In this document: one piece after another, positions 42,617-51,402 of the stretch
Position numbering within the stretch: the stretch's first letter is position 1
Layout: each line of letters opens with the position of its first letter
NCBI GenBank assembly: GCA_000421065.1
Contig: ATWD01000002.1
Span: forward strand, 124,001 to 188,000
Reading direction: 5' to 3'
DNA length: 64,000 bases
Source of the DNA: Acidobacteriaceae bacterium TAA 166
GTDB lineage: Bacteria > Acidobacteriota > Terriglobia > Terriglobales > Acidobacteriaceae
Made by a program: the position numbers and the translations under genes
The notes under the pieces: model-generated
The model's input: the letters and a program-made list of their open reading frames with translations, nothing else
Database searches by the model: none
What the model was told of the DNA's origin: nothing

Positions 42617-44164
42617 TCAGGCGCGGATGGACATGGCGTGGTGGAAGAGGTTGTTGGGGTCGTAGCGTCGCTTTATCCCCTGGAGGAAGGGGTAGAGTCC
42701 CTGCTCTCCGTAGTAAAGCTGGGGCCAGAAGGGGTAGGCGAGCATGTCGGCGTCGGGATAGTTGATGTAGCATCCCTCATACTGCTGGTTGTGGTAGGGG
42801 GTTCCCTTGTGGGCGGCGTCGACGTCGGGACCGGAGTAGAGGTCGGTGTAGAAGTCGCGCATCCACTTGAGGTGCGACTCGTCTTCGGAGGGCTTCTTCC
42901 AGTAGCTCTGGAACTGGAGCTTGAGGATGGAGGCGCGCTGGGGGATGGAGGTGATGTCGGCGAGCTCGGGCTTGTTGACGGCTCCGCCGTAGGAGTCGAC
43001 CGCGAGGATGCCGCCGACGTCGTTGGCGGTCTTGAGGGTGAGGTGCTTGTAGATGAGACGCGCCTCATCGGGGGTGAATCCGCGCTTCATGTAGGTGGAT
43101 TTGTACTTGGCGCGGATGCCTCCGCCAACGCCGCCGCGGACGGTGACGTCGAACCAGGAGTCGCGGTTGGTGTTGTGCGGGCCAGAGCAGGGGAGCGGGG
43201 TGCCGTCGGGTTTGGTGAGGATGCGGGCTTTGCCGGCGGCGCCGGTGTGGCGCGAGTCCGGATGCAGGGGCTCGGTGGCGACGGGCTTGCAGGGCTGGAA
43301 GAGGTCGGCGAACTCGTTGAGGACGCGCAGGTCGTCGGCGGTTCCGTCGGGGTTGGTGTACTGGGCGGAGATGACGACGTTGCCGGAGGTGTGGTGCGAG
43401 AGGCCGAGGAAGGTGAACAGGCCCCAGGTATCGGGGTCCTTGCCGCGGGTTTCGAAGTAGTGGCCGTAGGTGGTGAGGATGGCCTCGAAGCGCTCGGGCG
43501 TCATGTCTTCCCAGGGGAAGGACATGCTGACGCTGGCGACCTCTTTGGGGGCGGGGGGAAGCTTGTCGAAGTAATAGGCCGTGATGATGCCGAAGTTATT
43601 GCCTCCGGCGCCGCGGCAGGCGCGGAAGAGGTCGGGGTCCTTGTCCTTGTCGACGCGGCGGGAGATGACTTTGCCGGAGGCGTCGACGGTGAGGATATCG
43701 ACGGCGGAGAGCCAGTCGACGGTAAGGCCGTGGAGGCGGCTGAGGACGCCGTATCCTCCTCCGGAGATGTGGCCTCCGGCGGCGACGCCGTAGCAGGAGC
43801 CTCCGGGCATAGTGACGTTCGAATCTTTGTAGAGTCGGGTGTAGGCGTCGCCGAGGCGGGTGCCGGGGCCGAGCTTGTAGGTGTGCCCGCTGCCGGTGGC
43901 ATCCATGCCGTTGAGCAGGCTGGTGTCGATCATGACACCGCCGGGATTGTTGCAGACGAAGTCCTCATAGCAATGGCCGCCGGAGCGGACAGTGGGGCGA
44001 AGGCCTTCCTTGACGGCGCGCTCGAGAGCTTGGGCGACCTCTTCGGCGGTCTGGCAAATTTCGATACGGCCTACGGCATCGGCCTCCGTGGCGGGAAAGC
44101 GTAGATTGTTGCTCTTCCGCAGAGTTTGAAAACGGGGGTCCTGCCGCAAAACGGTGGTCGACAT
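42617..44164 (-). CDS. Berberine-bridge-type FAD oxidase with bicovalent flavin site
   Basis: A 515-residue flavoprotein with a PCMH-type FAD domain and a C-terminal BBE domain (PNNLFHHAMSIR). The two residues that attach FAD covalently in this family are present: His64 in RSGGHCYEDF and Cys124 in GGSCYGVAAGG. Such enzymes oxidise sugars, oligosaccharides or alcohols with O2 as acceptor, forming peroxide. There is no N-terminal signal peptide, so it may stay in the cytoplasm or be exported by another route. AGGAG lies before the ATG. Its neighbours are the TonB receptor and an amino-acid permease, and the pairing does not fix a substrate. Confidence 0.87.
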   Translation of the reverse strand: MSTTVLRQDPRFQTLRKSNNLRFPATEADAVGRIEICQTAEEVAQALERAVKEGLRPTVRSGGHCYEDFVCNNPGGVMIDTSLLNGMDATGSGHTYKLGPGTRLGDAYTRLYKDSNVTMPGGSCYGVAAGGHISGGGYGVLSRLHGLTVDWLSAVDILTVDASGKVISRRVDKDKDPDLFRACRGAGGNNFGIITAYYFDKLPPAPKEVASVSMSFPWEDMTPERFEAILTTYGHYFETRGKDPDTWGLFTFLGLSHHTSGNVVISAQYTNPDGTADDLRVLNEFADLFQPCKPVATEPLHPDSRHTGAAGKARILTKPDGTPLPCSGPHNTNRDSWFDVTVRGGVGGGIRAKYKSTYMKRGFTPDEARLIYKHLTLKTANDVGGILAVDSYGGAVNKPELADITSIPQRASILKLQFQSYWKKPSEDESHLKWMRDFYTDLYSGPDVDAAHKGTPYHNQQYEGCYINYPDADMLAYPFWPQLYYGEQGLYPFLQGIKRRYDPNNLFHHAMSIRA

Positions 44165-44550
44165 GCTTCTCCTTGATGGGGTTGAACGAGGCGGGATGAC
44201 GGGCGCCAGCGATTGCGAACAACAGACGGGGGTGTTCGATCGCGTAAAGAAATCAATTTTTTACTTAGAAAAACGATTGATTCCTGAGTGGCTCGATTTC
44301 AAATCAAGGAGAAGGTTCTGTCAATGAGGCGGTTGTCTCTTGTTTTGTTAGGCCAAATGACCTAGATTGCTTTCAATGTTTTCAATGAGATGCAATCCCG
44401 ATGAATGTTTGAAGATTTTAGGACGGTTCTGGGGAAGGATGACGCTTCCGGAAGATTGCCGGTGCGGTTTTTTGCCTTCGAGAAAACGGGCGGGCGTTCT
44501 GCCGGCTGACGCCTTTAGGAGGAGGACCGATCTCCCGCGTCTTCCAGCGT
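44165..44550. other. Intergenic region upstream of the FAD oxidase
   Basis: 386 bp with an AT-rich core near 44240-44400. No gene or recognised RNA is visible. It lies between the permease stop and the oxidase start on the minus strand and should contain the oxidase promoter. Confidence 0.5.
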
Positions 44551-45921
44551 CTATCGCATCTCCCGCATCGATTGCGGAGAGGATCGCCGGTCGCGCGCGA
44601 TCTTTGCCAGCAGATACAGAGGGATGCCGGCGAGGGCGATGAGCAGGGAGAAGGCCAGCGCGGGCATCCCGGCGACGGTCTCGCTGCGGGAGGCGTAGAG
44701 GGCGTAGAGGGCGAGACCGGCGGGAAAGAGACCTAAGACAATTGGGACCCAGTCGGGCCCGGGGATGCGGAAGGGACGCGGGAGGTCGGGCTCGCTTCTT
44801 CGCAGGAGCACCAGGGCGACGAACTCGAGGATCATGGAGAGTCCCCAGAGGACGATGTCGATGGTGATGAGGCGCTCGAAGGAGAAGCCGAGGGCCAGGG
44901 CCCAGCAGAGCCCGCAGGCCAGCACGGCCACCCAAGGGGACCCGTTGCGCAGGCGCTTGGTGAAGACGGACGGCAGAAGACCGTCCTCGGCGAGGGCGTG
45001 GGGAAGGCGGGTGTAGGAGAGGGTGAGATTGCTGAAGGTTCCGAAGTCGTCGAGCGATCCGGCCAGCACGATGGCGAGGGCGAGCGCCGGTCCTCCCAGG
45101 ATGTGGGCGGCGTCGACCCAGGCTCCGGTGGAGAACTTTTCGGCCGGGATGCCGGCCCAGGCGACGGCGGCGATGGGGACGATGTAGGTGAGCATGACCA
45201 TGACGGCGGCCAGCAGGATGACGCGGGGGTAGTTGCGTTGCGGGTTCTCGACCTCGTTGGCGATGGTGGTGGCGTTGTCCCATCCCATGTAGTTCCACAT
45301 GGCGACGAGGATGGCGGTGGAGAAGTTTCGGTTGGGGGGGACGGCGAGGGAGGCGTGTCCGTGGCCTGCTTTGAGGCCGGTGTAGATGGCGGCTCCGATG
45401 AGGAGGAGGAAAGGAGAGATGGCGACGAGCCAGAGGCGGACCGAGCCTTCGCCGACGGAGGCGGCTCCTCGGAGGTTCCAGAGGACGGCGACGGCGACGA
45501 CGACCAGCTCGAGCGCGAGGGCGCGGTGTCCGTGCGTGAGCGCGGGGGCGATGTGTTGGAGGTAGAGGACGAAGGTGGTGGGATAGATCGCCATGTCGAA
45601 GATGGAGGCGGCGAGGGAGAGCCAAGCCTCCTGAAATCCCCAGAAGGGACCCATGGCGCGGCGGACCCAGGCGTAGAAGCCGCCTTCGTCGGGAACGGTG
45701 GAGGAGAGCTCGCCCAGCATGAGGGCGGTGGGAAAGCTCCAGAGGAAGGGAAGCACGGTGAGGAGGATGAGGGCGTAGCCGTAGCCTCCGAAGCCGATGA
45801 TGTCTTCGAGGTCGTAGGGTCCGCCGGAGACCATGAAGTAGGTGGCCGCGAGCAGCGGAAGGAGTCGGAGCTTGCGTGCGCCGGCCTGGGGTGGCCCTTC
45901 CACTTGCATTGTGCTGGACAT
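44551..45921 (-). CDS. APC-family amino acid/polyamine permease
   Basis: A 456-residue inner-membrane transporter with about 12 hydrophobic helices. The N-terminal helix 1 region (ATYFMVSGGPYDLEDIIGFGG) has the broken-helix Gly-rich pattern of APC carriers, and NYMGWDNATTIANEVENPQRNYP is the family signature of helix 6 and the following loop. It probably takes up an amino acid or amine by proton or sodium symport; the substrate cannot be inferred. The start has no good ribosome-binding site and an in-frame ATG four codons later is an alternative. Confidence 0.88.
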   Translation of the reverse strand: MSSTMQVEGPPQAGARKLRLLPLLAATYFMVSGGPYDLEDIIGFGGYGYALILLTVLPFLWSFPTALMLGELSSTVPDEGGFYAWVRRAMGPFWGFQEAWLSLAASIFDMAIYPTTFVLYLQHIAPALTHGHRALALELVVVAVAVLWNLRGAASVGEGSVRLWLVAISPFLLLIGAAIYTGLKAGHGHASLAVPPNRNFSTAILVAMWNYMGWDNATTIANEVENPQRNYPRVILLAAVMVMLTYIVPIAAVAWAGIPAEKFSTGAWVDAAHILGGPALALAIVLAGSLDDFGTFSNLTLSYTRLPHALAEDGLLPSVFTKRLRNGSPWVAVLACGLCWALALGFSFERLITIDIVLWGLSMILEFVALVLLRRSEPDLPRPFRIPGPDWVPIVLGLFPAGLALYALYASRSETVAGMPALAFSLLIALAGIPLYLLAKIARDRRSSPQSMREMR

Positions 45922-45978
45922 GATCGATGAAATCTAAATATAGGGCATTGCCGGTCGATTTTTTGGGGGAAAAGAAGC

Positions 45979-46209
45979 TGGCCTGCCGGCCGGGGCCCAC
46001 TGCGCTCGGCCACCCCACAAACGAAGACCTGTTTGTGGGGACCTCGGTACGAGCGGTCACTTCGTGACGGTATTTGCCCTTCGAGGTGGGGCTCCCGTTG
46101 GTCGCTTGCGAAGATGTTTGCGCCGAACCGAAGGGAGGCCCACGGCGTAGCCGGTACACGCGTCACGAAGTGACCGCCCCATGCGCAGTGGGCCCGCGCG
46201 GCAGCGCAT
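45979..46209 (-). repeat. Full-length copy of the dispersed palindromic repeat (copy D)
   Basis: About 231 bp, in the gap between the permease start and the lactonase stop. It begins GGCCTGCCGGCCGG and ends GCCCGCGCGGCAGCGC. Inside, GGTCACTTCGTGACGG and CGCGTCACGAAGTGACCG form one inverted pair, and CTCCCGTTGGTCG with a decayed partner forms another. It also has an extra CCCCACAAAC-N9-GTTTGTGGGG hairpin at about 46013-46041. Confidence 0.8.
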
Positions 46210-46214
46210 TTCTT

Positions 46215-47273
46215 CTATGGTTTCCCAGGCGTATGGCCGTGAGACTTTAACTTCACCCGGTACACGCTCCCGGTCGCCATAATGTACAAGGTGGAGTGGT
46301 CAGGGCCGCCCCAGCCCACGTTGCCCACATTTACTGGCATCAACAGAGTTCCCAGGTGCTTGCCCCCGGGCGAGAGAATCCATACGCCGCCGGGACCGGC
46401 CGAGTAGATATTTCCATTCGTGTCGACCTTCATCCCATCCGGTCCGCCCGGCCGATGATCCGACGCCGCATCGTAGAAGGTGGTGCCCGGGCCAAGGGTT
46501 CCATCGGGCTTTACCGGATAGCGCATCCAGATCTTCGGTCCTGAGTTGGCGATGTAGAGATACTTCTCATCCGGGGAGAATGCAATTCCGTTGGGGTGCG
46601 GCAGATCCTTGATCATCAGCTGCAGTTTTCTGTTGTCCGGAGCGGCGCCCGGCTTCTGAGTTGTTGCCGCGGGGATGCGATAGACGCCGTTGAACGGCAG
46701 CTGTTTCTCGGGATCGTGATCGTCCTGGGTGCGCAGGCCATAAGGAGGGTCGGTGAAGTACAGCGAGCCGTCCGACTTGTAAACCAGGTCGTTAGGACTG
46801 TTGAGCTTCTTTCCCTCGTAGGCATCGGCCAGGATCGTCTTTTGTGCGTGACCATTAAGCTGCTCCAGCCGCCAGATATTGCGTCCCGCATGTCCTGCTA
46901 TGGTCAGCCTGCCGTTGTTATCCAAGGTCATTCCATTGGAACCGGGCTCTTTGCCTCCATAGGGCTTCGCGCCTTCGTAGCCGCTCGGCTGCTTGAAGAT
47001 CGTGACCTCGCCATTCGCAGCAAGCTTGCGGATACTGTTGCTGGGAATCTCGGCAAACAGCAGATAGCCCGAGGGAATCCATACAGGCCCTTCAACCCAG
47101 GTGAAGCCGGTGGCTACTTTTTCAAGCACGGCATCGTGCGGGACCAGGCTGTCGAACGCGGGGTCGAGCCGCTCCGTCTTCAGTGGCTGCTTCTCCGGAG
47201 CCTGAGCCACGCCAGCAACGTTAATAAAAAAACTACACATCAGCAGCCCAGCGAAAAGACGCAGCAATCGCAC
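46215..47273 (-). CDS. Secreted SMP-30/gluconolactonase-like beta-propeller protein
   Basis: A 352-residue protein. The start is GTG (complement of 47271-47273), with AAGGAG 6 nt upstream. A signal peptide (1-23) precedes a six-bladed beta-propeller with EGPVWIPSGYLLFAEIPSN, SNGMTLDNNGRLTIAGH, NSPNDLVYKSDGSLYFTDPPYG and GGPDGMKVDTNGNIY, which carry the divalent-metal Glu, Asn and Asp ligands of the SMP-30 group. It probably hydrolyses a sugar lactone in the periplasm. It is divergent from araD, which suggests a role in pentose or aldonolactone catabolism, but that is inference. Confidence 0.88.
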   Translation of the reverse strand: MRLLRLFAGLLMCSFFINVAGVAQAPEKQPLKTERLDPAFDSLVPHDAVLEKVATGFTWVEGPVWIPSGYLLFAEIPSNSIRKLAANGEVTIFKQPSGYEGAKPYGGKEPGSNGMTLDNNGRLTIAGHAGRNIWRLEQLNGHAQKTILADAYEGKKLNSPNDLVYKSDGSLYFTDPPYGLRTQDDHDPEKQLPFNGVYRIPAATTQKPGAAPDNRKLQLMIKDLPHPNGIAFSPDEKYLYIANSGPKIWMRYPVKPDGTLGPGTTFYDAASDHRPGGPDGMKVDTNGNIYSAGPGGVWILSPGGKHLGTLLMPVNVGNVGWGGPDHSTLYIMATGSVYRVKLKSHGHTPGKP

Positions 47274-47403
47274 GCAACACTCCTTATTGAAACGGGATCA
47301 TTCTCTGTTCGAGGGTGCGGCAGCGTCAACTTCGAGGAAACCCTCGCTGATATGCTCTCTTTGATCCGGATGTTTGTGGATCGAGTTCTTTGAGGACGGA
47401 GAG

Positions 47404-48099
47404 ATGCTGGAATCGCTAAAAGAGGCTACGCTCGAGGCCAATCTCGAGATCGTTCGGCGAGGTCTGGTGCTGTACACGTTTGGCAACGCCAGTGGGATCA
47501 GCCGCGATGAGGGTCTGGTCGTCATCAAGCCGAGCGGCGTGGACTACGATCGGCTGAAGCCTGAGCACATGGTGGTGACCGATCTTGAGGGCGCGATCGT
47601 CGAAGGAGAGCTGAGGCCTTCGAGCGATCTGAAGACGCATCTTGCGCTTTATAAAGCCTTCGAGGAGATCGGTGCGGTGGTCCATACGCACAGTGAGAAT
47701 GCGACCGCGTGGGCGCAGGCGGGGCGGGAGATTCCTGCGCTGGGCACCACGCATGCGGATTATTTTCATGGGCCGGTTCCGTGCACGCGGGAGCTGACGG
47801 ATGACGAGATCGAGGGCGATTATGTGCTCAATACCGGGACTGCCATTATCGACCGCTTCGCCGGGATCGATCCTCTGGCGGTGCCCGCGGTGCTGGTAGC
47901 CGGGCATGCTCCGTTTGCGTGGGGGCGGGACCCGCACGAGGCGTCGCATAACGCGGTGGTGCTGGAGGCAGTAGCGAAGATGGCATTTATGACCGTAATG
48001 CTGAACGCGCAGTGCGGAGTCTCGAAGACGTTGCTGGATCGGCACTACTTTCGCAAGCACGGCGCGCGGGCGACCTATGGGCAGGAGAAGCTGATTTAG
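47404..48099 (+). CDS. araD: L-ribulose-5-phosphate 4-epimerase
   Basis: A 231-residue class II aldolase/epimerase that interconverts L-ribulose-5-phosphate and D-xylulose-5-phosphate. I use the ATG at 47404, which follows GAGGACGGAG; an in-frame ATG 30 bp earlier adds residues outside the fold. The zinc-site HTHSENATAWAQ and a C-terminal AGHAPFAWG are the AraD pattern, as is TFGNASGISRD. It is followed 18 bp later by ribulokinase, so it is part of L-arabinose catabolism. An L-arabinose isomerase gene is not in this window. Confidence 0.92.
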   Translation: MLESLKEATLEANLEIVRRGLVLYTFGNASGISRDEGLVVIKPSGVDYDRLKPEHMVVTDLEGAIVEGELRPSSDLKTHLALYKAFEEIGAVVHTHSENATAWAQAGREIPALGTTHADYFHGPVPCTRELTDDEIEGDYVLNTGTAIIDRFAGIDPLAVPAVLVAGHAPFAWGRDPHEASHNAVVLEAVAKMAFMTVMLNAQCGVSKTLLDRHYFRKHGARATYGQEKLI

Positions 48100-48117
48100 A
48101 GAAGGATTGGGTGGACG

Positions 48118-49707
48118 ATGGCGGTGGTGGCTGGAGCGGACTTTGGAACGTTGAGCGTGCGGGTGACGCTGGTGGACTCCGAACGCGGACGCCTGGGGAC
48201 GGCGGTGGCGGAGTATCCGCTGCATCGACGGCGCGAGGACCCGGACTTTGCGACGCAATCGCATGCGGACCAGATGGAGGCCCTGGTCAGGGCGACGCGA
48301 GCGGTGCTGGAGCAGGTGGGGCTCCCGGGCGAAGCGGTGGTGGCGATGGCGCTCGATACGACGGGATCGAGTGTGGTGGTGGTCGATGAGGGGCTTCAGC
48401 CGCTCGATGACTATTATCTTTGGTGCGATCACCGGGCGCATCGGGAGGCGCAGGAGATTACGGCGAAGGCTCATGAGGTGGGGCTTGAGGCGATTGCCTG
48501 GTGCGGAGGCGTTTATTCGCATGAGTGGGGATGGGCGAAGCTGCTGCACTGGCTACGTCACGCCGAGGATGCCAAGCGGGCGAGGTTCGCGACGGCGCTG
48601 GAACATTGCGACATGGTGGCGGCTACGCTGACGGGAGTGTACCGGACGGCAGATCTGAAGCGCAGTGTGTGCGCTATGGGCCATAAGTGGATGTGGAACT
48701 TGAAGTGGGGCGGCTTGCCTGCGGAGGAGTTTCTGGCCGCTGTCGACCTTTTGCTGGCAGGGGTGCGGGAGAAGATGGGGGGCGAGTACCTGACCTCGGA
48801 CCACATCTATGGTGGCCTTAGCTCGGAGTGGGCGGAGAGGATGGGGCTGAAGGGCGGGATTCCGATTCCGGTGGGAGCCTTCGATGCGCACTGGGATGCT
48901 CTGGGGGCGGGATGCAGGGAGGGCGATGTGGTCAACGTGGTGGGGACCTCGACCTGCATCATCGCCATGGCGCAGGAGACGGAGCTGATACCGGGGGTCT
49001 GCGGGGTGGTGCCGGGCAGCGTGCACCCCGTGCTGACCGGGATCGAGGCGGGGCTTTCGGCGGTGGGGGATATCTTCGAGAGCATCGCGCGGAGGGCCGG
49101 AACGACGGTGAGGGAGCTGGCCCAGGGGCTTGAGAGTTATCAGCCAGGGCAGACGGGGTTGCTGCGCATGAGCTGGGACAATGGCGACCGTACCGTGCTG
49201 GTGAATCCTGAGCTGGGGGGAGTGACGCTGGGATGGAATCTGCTGCACACCGCGCAGGATGAGCTGTTTGCCGCGATCGAGGGAACGGCGTTTCATACGC
49301 GGATCGTTCTGGAGCGCATGGCCGAACATAAGGTTCCGGTGGAGCGGGTGATCAACGGCGGGGGAGTTCCGCAGAACAGCGCCGTGCTCAACCAGGTGTA
49401 TGCGAATGTGCTGAACAAGCCGGTGCTGGTGCCGGATGGGACGCCCACGAGTCTTGGGGCGGCGATGCTTGCGTTTGTAGCGGCTGGGGTCTTTTCCTCA
49501 ATTGAGGAGGCGCAGGCGAAGATGTGTCTTCCGTTTCGGACGTTCTCCCCTGACTCGCGGGCGGTGGAACGATATGAGCCGCTTTATCGGATTTATCGGA
49601 AGCTGTACTTTGCCCTGGGATCGCGGGAGGCGGCTCCGGTTGCATTAGGGGAGGTTCTGCCGGAGCTGCGCAGGATTGCTCAGGAGGGGCGGCGGGTGGA
49701 GGCTTAG
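48118..49707 (+). CDS. araB: Ribulokinase
   Basis: A 529-residue FGGY kinase that phosphorylates L-ribulose. It has the N-terminal ADFGTLSVRVTLVD phosphate loop, WCDHRAHREA in the sugar-binding domain, and NVVGTSTCIIAM and INGGGVPQNSAVL near the ATP site, which separate ribulokinases from xylulokinases. It follows araD in an operon. A copy of the dispersed repeat begins directly at its stop codon. Confidence 0.93.
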   Translation: MAVVAGADFGTLSVRVTLVDSERGRLGTAVAEYPLHRRREDPDFATQSHADQMEALVRATRAVLEQVGLPGEAVVAMALDTTGSSVVVVDEGLQPLDDYYLWCDHRAHREAQEITAKAHEVGLEAIAWCGGVYSHEWGWAKLLHWLRHAEDAKRARFATALEHCDMVAATLTGVYRTADLKRSVCAMGHKWMWNLKWGGLPAEEFLAAVDLLLAGVREKMGGEYLTSDHIYGGLSSEWAERMGLKGGIPIPVGAFDAHWDALGAGCREGDVVNVVGTSTCIIAMAQETELIPGVCGVVPGSVHPVLTGIEAGLSAVGDIFESIARRAGTTVRELAQGLESYQPGQTGLLRMSWDNGDRTVLVNPELGGVTLGWNLLHTAQDELFAAIEGTAFHTRIVLERMAEHKVPVERVINGGGVPQNSAVLNQVYANVLNKPVLVPDGTPTSLGAAMLAFVAAGVFSSIEEAQAKMCLPFRTFSPDSRAVERYEPLYRIYRKLYFALGSREAAPVALGEVLPELRRIAQEGRRVEA

Positions 49708-49894
49708 GCGCTGCCGCGCGGGCGTCCTACGCGGACGGCGCCCACTTCGTGGGGCGTGTACCGCCTTCGGCGTGGGCCTCCCGCTGGTCGGCGTGAAGAT
49801 CTATTTAAGCGACCAGCGGGAACCCCGACCCGAAGGAGTACACACGTCACGAAGAGTGCGCCCTACGCGTAGTGGGCCTAGCCGGCCGGCCATC
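49708..49894 (+). repeat. Full-length copy of the dispersed palindromic repeat (copy E)
   Basis: About 187 bp. It starts GCGCTGCCGCGCGGGC immediately after the araB stop and ends GCCGGCCGGCCATC. Near the centre TCCCGCTGGTCG (49779-49790) is the exact complement of CGACCAGCGGGA (49810-49821), with a 19-nt loop, so the whole element can fold into a long cruciform-like hairpin. CACACGTCACGAAG is also shared with copies D and I. I use this copy as the reference for the family. Confidence 0.85.
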
Positions 49895-49983
49895 GCCTTG
49901 AATAGATTGCTGAGCCGTTATCATGTTGGTTCGATTCGTGTCTTAGGTTATGTTTTCCTTTCAAGTTGCAGAACTACATTTAC

Positions 49984-50610
49984 TTATAAGAATGGATTGG
50001 TCTCCCGCTCTTCGCCGATTGTGGTTGACGGACCGTGGCCGGGGATGACTTTGATCTCGTCCGGGAGGGTGAGGAGCTGGTTGTGGATGGAGCGGATGAG
50101 CTGCGGGCCGTCTCCGCCGGGAAGGTCGGTGCGGCCGATGGAGCCGGCGAAGAGGGTGTCGCCGGCGACCAGAAGAGACTGCTTGGGGAGATAGAGGCAG
50201 ATGCTGCCCTGGGTGTGCCCGGGGGTGTGCAGGACGATGCCGTGGAGTGCTCCCGCGGAGATCTTCTGGCCATTGGTTAAAGCGGCGTCGGGAGGGGCTA
50301 CCTCGGGGGGTGTGGACAGGCCGAGCCAGCCGGCCTGGACGTCCATCATCTTCACCAGGGGGAGGTCGTTCTCGTTGTAGAAGATGGGGGCGCCGGTGAG
50401 CTTTTTGAGCCGCTGGGCTCCGGCGATGTGGTCGATGTGGGCGTGGGTGATGACGATGGACTTGACGGTGAGGCCGTGGCGGTTGAGGACGGCCTGGATG
50501 GAGGGGATGTCGTCGCCTGGATCGATGACGATGGCCTCGCGGGAGGTCTCGTCGCCGAGGATGGTGCAGTTGCACTGAAGCATGCCGACGGGGAGGGTCT
50601 CCTGGATCAT
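49984..50610 (-). CDS. Metallo-beta-lactamase-fold hydrolase (glyoxalase II-like)
   Basis: A 208-residue MBL-fold enzyme with the metal motif T-H-A-H-I-D-H (H56, H58, D60, H61), a second His in LHTPGHTQGS, an Asp in VAGDTLFAGSIGRTD and the final His in VIPGHGP. It resembles the short glyoxalase-II-like hydrolases that cleave thioesters such as S-lactoylglutathione. The substrate is unverified. It is monocistronic between two copies of the dispersed repeat. Confidence 0.87.
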   Translation of the reverse strand: MIQETLPVGMLQCNCTILGDETSREAIVIDPGDDIPSIQAVLNRHGLTVKSIVITHAHIDHIAGAQRLKKLTGAPIFYNENDLPLVKMMDVQAGWLGLSTPPEVAPPDAALTNGQKISAGALHGIVLHTPGHTQGSICLYLPKQSLLVAGDTLFAGSIGRTDLPGGDGPQLIRSIHNQLLTLPDEIKVIPGHGPSTTIGEERETNPFL

Positions 50611-50630
50611 GATTCAAGGGTATAAGAAGA

Positions 50631-50796
50631 GCGCTGCTGCGCGGGTCCACCACGCGTAAGGCGCACCCTTCGTGATGCGTATACCGCCTTCGGCGTGGGC
50701 TTCCCGTTGGTCGGCGCGAAGGTTTACGTAAGCGACCAACGGGAGCTCCACGCCGAAGGCTCACTCGCCGTTGTGGGCCCGACCGGCAGGCCATCG
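50631..50796 (+). repeat. Full-length copy of the dispersed palindromic repeat (copy F)
   Basis: About 166 bp, same orientation as copy E. Starts GCGCTGCTGCGCGGG and ends CGACCGGCAGGCCATCG. Its central palindrome is CCCGTTGGTCG (50703-50713) with CGACCAACGGG (50733-50743). It lies between the MBL hydrolase start and the secG stop. Confidence 0.85.
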
Positions 50797-50860
50797 TCTT
50801 TCCCGCAAGAAGAAACGCAGGCCCATGGCCTGCGTTCCGGGACGTTCCTAAAGATGGAGG

Positions 50861-51160
50861 CTACTTCTTGGGGGTGCTCTGCTGCTGCTGGGTCACGGTG
50901 CCGTGGCCGGCGAGGACCGAGCGGTCGGAGTTGCGCGAGAGCAGGATGGTGAGGCCGATGGAGGTGAGCATGAAGATGATCGCCGACCAGGTGGTGAGGC
51001 GGGTGAGAAGGTTGGCGGCTCCGCGGGGGCCGAAGGCGGTCTGGGAACCCTGGCCACCGAAGGCCGCGGCGAGGTCAGCGGACTTGCCCTGCTGGATGAG
51101 GACTACACCGATCAGAAACAACGCGACCAGGACGTGCAGGATGACAAGGACGATGACCAT
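50861..51160 (-). CDS. secG: Preprotein translocase subunit SecG
   Basis: A 99-residue membrane protein with two helices: VIVLVILHVLVALFLIGVVLIQQ and WSAIIFMLTSIGLTILLS. The GKSADLAAAFGG loop between them is the SecG signature. SecG assists SecYE in protein export through the inner membrane. tRNA-Leu lies 38 bp upstream on the same strand, a common arrangement. The C-terminus is a Gln-rich cytoplasmic or periplasmic tail. Confidence 0.92.
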   Translation of the reverse strand: MVIVLVILHVLVALFLIGVVLIQQGKSADLAAAFGGQGSQTAFGPRGAANLLTRLTTWSAIIFMLTSIGLTILLSRNSDRSVLAGHGTVTQQQQSTPKK

Positions 51161-51198
51161 CGGGGGAACGAGCGCCTTTAAAGAAAAAGATATTGGAT

Positions 51199-51283
51199 TG
51201 GTGCGGAGGAGGGGACTTGAACCCCTATGCCTTGCGGCGCAAGCACCTCAAGCTTGTGCGTCTGCCAATTTCGCCACCTCCGC
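51199..51283 (-). tRNA. tRNA-Leu (GAG)
   Basis: On the minus strand the acceptor GCGGAGG/CCTCCGC, the anticodon stem CAAGC/GCTTG with loop TTGAGGT (anticodon GAG), a long variable arm and GGTTCAAGTCC in the T-arm make a type II tRNA of 85 nt with encoded CCA. A TATACT box at 51338-51343 on the minus strand is in a suitable place for its promoter. Confidence 0.97.
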
Positions 51284-51402
51284 GTTTGGCTCTGCACTGC
51301 AGCTGCCAGAAAAGAGCGGTGAGCAATCCGAAATTTAGTATAGCATCGCGCGGCGGTTTTGCGAGGGCGTCATGTGCCTCAGGGGAGGGACGTTTGACGC
51401 CC

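Noticed and set aside
47404..48099. Fuculose-phosphate aldolase instead of AraD
   Set aside because: Both belong to class II aldolase folds, but the TFGNASGISRD and AGHAPFAWG motifs and the adjacent ribulokinase fit AraD.
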